This document shows positions 16,664 through 20,359 of a stretch of 20,359 nt of DNA, one piece after another. Source of the stretch: Actinomycetes bacterium (GTDB lineage: Bacteria > Actinomycetota > Acidimicrobiia > Acidimicrobiales > Bog-793); assembly GCA_021823365.1 (NCBI GenBank), contig JAKAOD010000003.1, positions 1 to 20,359 on the forward strand. Direction: 5' to 3'. The notes under the pieces are model-generated. The model did no database searches, was not told where the DNA came from, and was given only the letters and a program-made list of their open reading frames with translations. The number at the start of each line of letters is the position of its first letter. Within the stretch, counting starts at the first letter, position 1. The position numbers were made by a program, and so were the translations under genes.

Positions 16664-17671
16664 TCAGCGCGGGGCGCCGTCCGACGGGGCGGCCAGACCG
16701 AGCGCCCCGGCGAGCCTCGCCACGACGGCGTGGGGGTCGCCGTACCAACGGTCGGCCGCCTCCCGGCCGAAGGACGCGAGCGCCGTCCGGGTGGCGGGGT
16801 CGTCGAGCGCTTCCGCGCAGGAGAGGAGCTCCGCGGTGGAGGTGAACCGCATGCCGCCCGCGGCGCTCGCCAGCCTGTCCGCCGCAGAGCCGCCTGGCAC
16901 GACGATGGGCACGCCGAGCCGGAGCGCCTCGACGCACTCCCGCGCGTACACGTCGCCGGGCAGGAGGTCCACGACGCCTTTGGACTGCGCCATGAGGATC
17001 CACAGGTCCATGCGCGTGTGCACGTCGAACTGCGCCACGCACGAGCGAGACCGCCACGCGCGCGCCACCCCCCCTTCGACCACGACGACGTGCTGGCGGG
17101 CAAAGCGTGCGAGCAGCCAGCGGGTGCGATCCGATGGGGTCGGTGTGGCCGGCACGCCGGGGCGGTCGCCGAGGACGAGCAGGTAGTCCGCTATGCCCCC
17201 GAGTCCGTAGTGGCGGCGGCTGCGCGCGTCGGGATGCACGCGTGCGTACAGACCCACGTGGTGCACGGCGGGCGCGGTCCCGGCCCCGCCGTCGAAGCCG
17301 GTTCCGGCTCCACTTCCGCCGTCGGCTCCGTCGGGGCCGACGTCCAGCACCCCGTCGACCGTGAACCGGGCGCCGCCGACCGCGAGCACCGGCGCTCCCG
17401 CGGCGAGCGACCCAGCTGAGCGCACCAGCTCGCCGCGTCGCCCCGCCTCGACGACGACGGCTTCGTAGCGCGCCCGCGATGCGCGCGCCGCGCCGATCGG
17501 GGTCACGTCGAACGCGCCGTCCGCGAAGCTCGCGCCGTCGCCCGGCACGAAGACGTCGACCGGCGCCAGCCTGGACAGTGCGCCGGCGATGCTCCTCACG
17601 GCCTCGGCGATCTCGCTGTGCGGCGCCTCGACCCAAGAGGGGCTGAGCACGGCGATGCGGGGCTCGTTCAC
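16664..17671 (-). CDS. GT-B-like (GT4-type) glycosyltransferase
   Basis: The 335-residue soluble protein begins RIAVLSPSWVEAPHSEIAEAV, like the N-terminal Rossmann half of GT-B enzymes but shorter. A Gly/Asp-rich insert (about 109-132, GADGGSGAGTGFDGGAG) interrupts this half. The C-terminal half has a GT4-like donor-site pattern: RMDLWILMAQSKGVVDLLPGD, then ARECVEALRLGVPIVVPGGSA (acidic residue, small-residue loop), GGMRFTSTAELLSCAEAL and a final helix. It is the last gene of a - strand set, 52 bases after the coiled-coil gene. The GTG at 17671 is used; GGTGGGGC lies about 10 bases upstream. It faces the methyltransferase-GT2 gene tail to tail across 69 bases in which no clear terminator is seen. 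It probably adds a sugar to the same surface polymer. Substrate unknown, and a non-catalytic GT-B relative cannot be excluded. Confidence 0.75.
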   Translation of the reverse strand: MNEPRIAVLSPSWVEAPHSEIAEAVRSIAGALSRLAPVDVFVPGDGASFADGAFDVTPIGAARASRARYEAVVVEAGRRGELVRSAGSLAAGAPVLAVGGARFTVDGVLDVGPDGADGGSGAGTGFDGGAGTAPAVHHVGLYARVHPDARSRRHYGLGGIADYLLVLGDRPGVPATPTPSDRTRWLLARFARQHVVVVEGGVARAWRSRSCVAQFDVHTRMDLWILMAQSKGVVDLLPGDVYARECVEALRLGVPIVVPGGSAADRLASAAGGMRFTSTAELLSCAEALDDPATRTALASFGREAADRWYGDPHAVVARLAGALGLAAPSDGAPR

Positions 17672-17687
17672 GCCGGATCCAGCCCCA

Positions 17688-17721
17688 CCGAAGGTCCCGG
17701 CGGGGCCGGCGGCGTCTTCGG
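17688..17721 (-). other. Two-tier inverted repeat in the intergenic gap
   Basis: The outer arms CCGAAG (17688-17693) and CTTCGG (17716-17721) enclose inner arms CCGGC (17697-17701) and GCCGG (17705-17709) with a 3-base loop. The fold would lie between the coiled-coil gene stop and the GT-B start. It has no T-tract, so it is more likely an mRNA processing or attenuation structure than a full terminator, or chance in GC-rich DNA. Confidence 0.35.
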
Positions 17722-17723
17722 CT

Positions 17724-18227
17724 TCACGACTGCTCGTCGCGCACGCGGTCGTCGAGGCCGCCGAGCGCGACCTGGAGCCGAACCAGGTCCTCGCTCGTGC
17801 GGTCCAGCACCTCTTGGAGGAGCAGCTCGAGATTCCCCACGCGTGCCGTCACCTCGTCGACCCTCGCCGCGACGGCGTCCACCGCGCGGATGAGGTCCCC
17901 GATGAGCCCGCGGTCCGCTGCGGCGTCGGCACGCGCTGCAGCCACGACGCGGGCGCGTACCTTCGCCCGCACGCCGGCACCCCCACCGCCCGGTCCGTCG
18001 CCTGCGTCGGCCGCGCCGGGCGGCGCGCCCTGCCCGGCGCCGGCGAGCTGCGCCCACCTGAGGTGCAAGGTGGCGACCACTTCGGCGTCGTGCAGCGCCG
18101 GCGGCAGCGGTAGGGGATCGGCACGACGCGAGAACAGCCGGGGCGCCAGCGTGACGGCGGTCTCTACAGGCTCTGCGCCCGCGTCCGTGCCGGGTGCCTT
18201 GTCGTCCCGACCATCGGGTTCGGTCAT
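17724..18227 (-). CDS. Small coiled-coil protein of a glycosyltransferase operon, function unknown
   Basis: The 167-residue soluble protein is not recognised. Its ATG (18227-18225) overlaps the stop of the upstream GT2 as ATGA, which fixes the start and implies translational coupling. The N-terminal 30 residues are polar and acidic. A segment PLPPALHDAEVVATLHLRWAQ (about 50-70) looks structured, followed by a Gly/Ala/Pro-rich linker. The C-terminal third (about 110-165) is a heptad-patterned helix, LIRAVDAVAARVDEVTARVGNLELLL continuing to the end, a strong coiled-coil candidate. No signal peptide or membrane segment is present. Because it lies between two glycosyltransferase genes it may scaffold, oligomerise or regulate chain length of the GT complex; this is inference from context. 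A longer stop-free frame upstream on the same strand is an artefact inside the GT2 gene. Confidence 0.72.
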   Translation of the reverse strand: MTEPDGRDDKAPGTDAGAEPVETAVTLAPRLFSRRADPLPLPPALHDAEVVATLHLRWAQLAGAGQGAPPGAADAGDGPGGGGAGVRAKVRARVVAAARADAAADRGLIGDLIRAVDAVAARVDEVTARVGNLELLLQEVLDRTSEDLVRLQVALGGLDDRVRDEQS

Positions 18228-20152
18228 CGGTCCACGCTCCTCGCGCCGTCGTGTGCTCCCGCTCCTGCCAGTTGCATCTCCGCCAACGCGCCGGCGATCA
18301 CGGGTCCGGGCTCGTCGAGCGCCGCCGCGAAGTCGAGGTGGGAGAGGGCGCGGCTGTAAAAGGGGTCGCCCTCGTCGAGGGCCGCGCTCCAACGCTCGAG
18401 GAACGCCGCCGCGGTCTCTTCGCTCCCCGACGTGCCTCGGCTCGGCGACTCGTGGTGGACCAGCTCTGCGCCCGCTTCCAGCACGACGCGAAATCCGCGA
18501 CGCCGAGCGCGCAGGCAGTAGTCGACGTCGTTGAAGTCGAGGCCGAGCGCTTCGTCGAACCCGCCGAGCTGCTCGAAGACCTCTCGGCGGGTGGCCATGC
18601 ACGCGCCGGTGACCGCCGAGACGTCGCGGGTGAGGACGCCCATGCCGAGGTACCCCGGCCGACCCGGCTCGAGCCCCGCGAGCACGTGGCCGGTCGCGCC
18701 CGCAAGGCCGAGGACGATGCCCGCGTGCTGGAGCCGCCCGTCGGGGTAGACGAGACGGGCTCCTGCGACCCCGACCTCCGGCCGCAGCGCCTGCGCGACG
18801 AGCAGCTCCATCCACCCCCTCGACCCACCCTGGACGTCGTCGTTCACGAAGAGGAGCACCTCGCCGTGCGAATCGGCGGCGGCGGCGTTGTTGAGCGCAG
18901 CCCAGTTGAACGGGCGGTCGTCGCGTCGTACGAGCACGTCGACGTCCTGGCTCAGCCGGGCCTGCAGCCTCTCGAGGAGGGTGGCCGTCTCGGGCTCCGT
19001 CGAGCCGTTGTCGACCAGCACCAGCTCGAGTCCGAACGACCCGACCGAGCGCTCGCCGAGCTCCATCGCACCGGCGTGCAGCGAATCCGCGCACGCGCGG
19101 AGCAAGGTCGTGCTGTCCCTGAACGGGACGATCGCGCTGACCGTCGTCCGCGTGCTCGGGCTCGGGCACCGGCGGCGGACGGACCAGGTGGCGGGGAGTG
19201 GCCCGGGGAGCACCGCCGCGTCCTCCCCGCGTCGAGCGAGCGCGGCGGTGACAGCGGCCGGCCCGGGAGGCAGGGTGCTCTCTCCCCGGCGGTGGTAGAG
19301 GACCGCGTCCACGTGCGCGACCCGCGCGGTCCGCTCCGTCACACGGAGGAGGAGGTCGTGCTCCCAGTCGCCGTCGCGAACCGGGTGGATCCCGCCTGCG
19401 GCGATCACGGGTCCGACGCGCAGCGCCACCGGGCGTCCGAGGTAGGACCACGAGAGCAGCAACTCGGGCGACCAGTCCGGTTTCAGGACCGGTGTCGACG
19501 CGACGTCGCTGCCCGAGCGGTCCTCGTCCGCGTAGGCGACGTCCGCGTCCACGAGCGCGGCGCTCAGCTGAGCCACGGCGTCCGGCGCCAGCTCGTCTCC
19601 CGGCTCGATGAAGGCGACAGCGGGGGAGCCGGACTCATCGAGCGCGGCCGCGAGGGCCGTGGCGACGTCGGAGCCCGCCGGTCTGGTGTGGACTCGGATG
19701 CGGCCCGGCCCCGCGCCGCGCTCGGCGCTCTGGGCGTTGCGACGTCCTCCGAGGCGGGCCGTGCCCGGCAAGCCCTTCGAGCCGGAGGGGAGTGCTCCGG
19801 TGATCGCCGCTTCGATCGCCGCGTCGGGAGCCCCGACGATGGTGACCGAGAGCGACCAGGTGCCGACGGTCTGCGCCCTGAGCGACGCGAGGGTCCGACG
19901 GACATCGGCCGGCCCGGCCGTGCCGGACTCGCCGATCACCATGAGGAGGGCCAGCTCCGGCCCGGGTGGCGGCCGGGGGTCCACCGAGAGCCTCCAGGAG
20001 TCCCTGGCGGCGCGCCAGCGCCGGTACAGCGCCGGATCGCCGGCGGCGTCCGGCCGGAGCGGCCGAGGCGCCTGCGGGGCGAACAGCACCCTCGCCGCTC
20101 TCTGCGGACGCGGCCCCGCGATCGCGCCCTCGTCCGGCGGCACGCGTCCCAC
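18224..20152 (-). CDS. Tandem GT2 glycosyltransferase with degenerate first domain
   Basis: The protein of about 642 residues has two GT2-like halves. The first (about 60-320) keeps the fold landmarks ELALLMVIGES, TLASLRAQTV, YADEDR, LKPDWSPELLLSWSYLG and WEHDLLLRV. The nucleotide-site acidic pair is replaced (TIVGAPDA), and the metal motif region reads FIEPGDELAPDAV. The second half (about 336-600) is complete: SAIVPFRDS (P343), VDNGST (381-385), RRDDRPFNWAALNN, FVNDDVQ (437-439), LVYPDGRLQHAGIVLG, ACMATRREVFEQLGGFDE and FNDVDYCLR. It is closely similar to the C-terminal GT2 of the 13922-16594 protein. Start candidates are GTG 20152 or 20143; a frame open to 20335 would add a non-conserved Arg-rich tail. 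The gene heads a - strand operon with the coiled-coil and GT-B genes, likely for a surface polysaccharide. Confidence 0.87.
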   Translation of the reverse strand: MGRVPPDEGAIAGPRPQRAARVLFAPQAPRPLRPDAAGDPALYRRWRAARDSWRLSVDPRPPPGPELALLMVIGESGTAGPADVRRTLASLRAQTVGTWSLSVTIVGAPDAAIEAAITGALPSGSKGLPGTARLGGRRNAQSAERGAGPGRIRVHTRPAGSDVATALAAALDESGSPAVAFIEPGDELAPDAVAQLSAALVDADVAYADEDRSGSDVASTPVLKPDWSPELLLSWSYLGRPVALRVGPVIAAGGIHPVRDGDWEHDLLLRVTERTARVAHVDAVLYHRRGESTLPPGPAAVTAALARRGEDAAVLPGPLPATWSVRRRCPSPSTRTTVSAIVPFRDSTTLLRACADSLHAGAMELGERSVGSFGLELVLVDNGSTEPETATLLERLQARLSQDVDVLVRRDDRPFNWAALNNAAAADSHGEVLLFVNDDVQGGSRGWMELLVAQALRPEVGVAGARLVYPDGRLQHAGIVLGLAGATGHVLAGLEPGRPGYLGMGVLTRDVSAVTGACMATRREVFEQLGGFDEALGLDFNDVDYCLRARRRGFRVVLEAGAELVHHESPSRGTSGSEETAAAFLERWSAALDEGDPFYSRALSHLDFAAALDEPGPVIAGALAEMQLAGAGAHDGARSVDR

Positions 20153-20359
20153 TCTTGCACGTCGCCGTCTTGTGGCGCTCGACAGCGCCGACCTGTCACG
20201 ATGCGACGATGCGCACGGCACGACTCGGCGCGTCCACCGGCTCACCTCGGCACCATCCCCCGTTGCCCAGCCGGGCAGCGCCGCTTCGGGGCTCGTCCCC
20301 ACGTGGCGTCCGGTGATGGCGCGCCACGCGCCCACCCCCCTCGAGCTCGAGGGACGCCG
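20153..20359. other. Upstream region of the GT2 operon, no gene supported
   Basis: These 207 bases contain no TA dinucleotide, so no TANNNT -10 box like those elsewhere in the window. The - strand frame of the GT2 gene stays open here to 20335, but the predicted residues are Arg/Ser-rich and unlike the family. A short + strand ATG frame ending at 20316 looks non-coding. The operon's promoter is either of another type or beyond the window. Confidence 0.4.

Noticed and set aside
18228..19451. Upstream extension of the coiled-coil frame to give 575 residues
   Set aside because: It overlaps the well-supported GT2 gene in another frame and is Arg-rich without domains. The ATGA at 18227 gives a clean start.
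20210..20316. Short + strand ATG frame near the window end
   Set aside because: It is Pro/Arg/Ser-rich with no ribosome site or domain, and it lies opposite the upstream region of the GT2 gene.

Overview
The window is very GC-rich, close to 70% by eye, and gene-dense. Genes are tightly spaced with ATGA overlaps, GTG and TTG starts are common, and the gene order matches high-GC Gram-positive bacteria. The run pth, mfd, a secreted SurA-like protein, mazG, eno, an FtsB/DivIC-type protein, a DUF501 protein and a Ppx/GppA phosphatase resembles the eno-Rv1024-Rv1025-Rv1026 neighbourhood of Mycobacterium. The mixture of this order with envelope-sugar genes and the absence of mycobacterial lipoproteins suggests a deep-branching actinobacterium, possibly Acidimicrobiia. 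That placement is an inference.

Layout. Bases 1-11462 are all on the + strand and hold conserved housekeeping genes: peptidyl-tRNA hydrolase (5' end cut by the window edge), the transcription-repair coupling factor Mfd, an exported parvulin/SurA-like protein, a two-part MazG protein, enolase, a septum-formation-initiator protein, a DUF501 domain continuous in frame with a DPM1-like glycosyltransferase, and Ppx/GppA. Bases 11451-20359 are an envelope-polysaccharide region. It holds a YfhO-type GT-C membrane protein (- strand), a divergently transcribed methyltransferase plus tandem GT2 protein (+ strand), and a - strand operon of tandem GT2, a small coiled-coil protein and a GT-B-like glycosyltransferase.

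How the genes may work together. The DPM1-like GT2 could load a sugar onto polyprenyl phosphate on the cytoplasmic side. The YfhO-type protein could transfer such a lipid-linked sugar outside the membrane, as in CsbB/YfhO pairs of Firmicutes. The large GT2 and GT-B proteins probably build a surface polysaccharide. Most noteworthy are the DUF501-GT2 fusion inside an otherwise conserved division/metabolism block, the large tandem GT2 whose first catalytic domain looks degenerate, the decayed second MazG domain, a perfect 36-bp tandem repeat directly after enolase, and recurring TANNNT boxes placed for short-leader or leaderless transcription. No tRNA, rRNA, CRISPR array, transposase or phage gene was seen.
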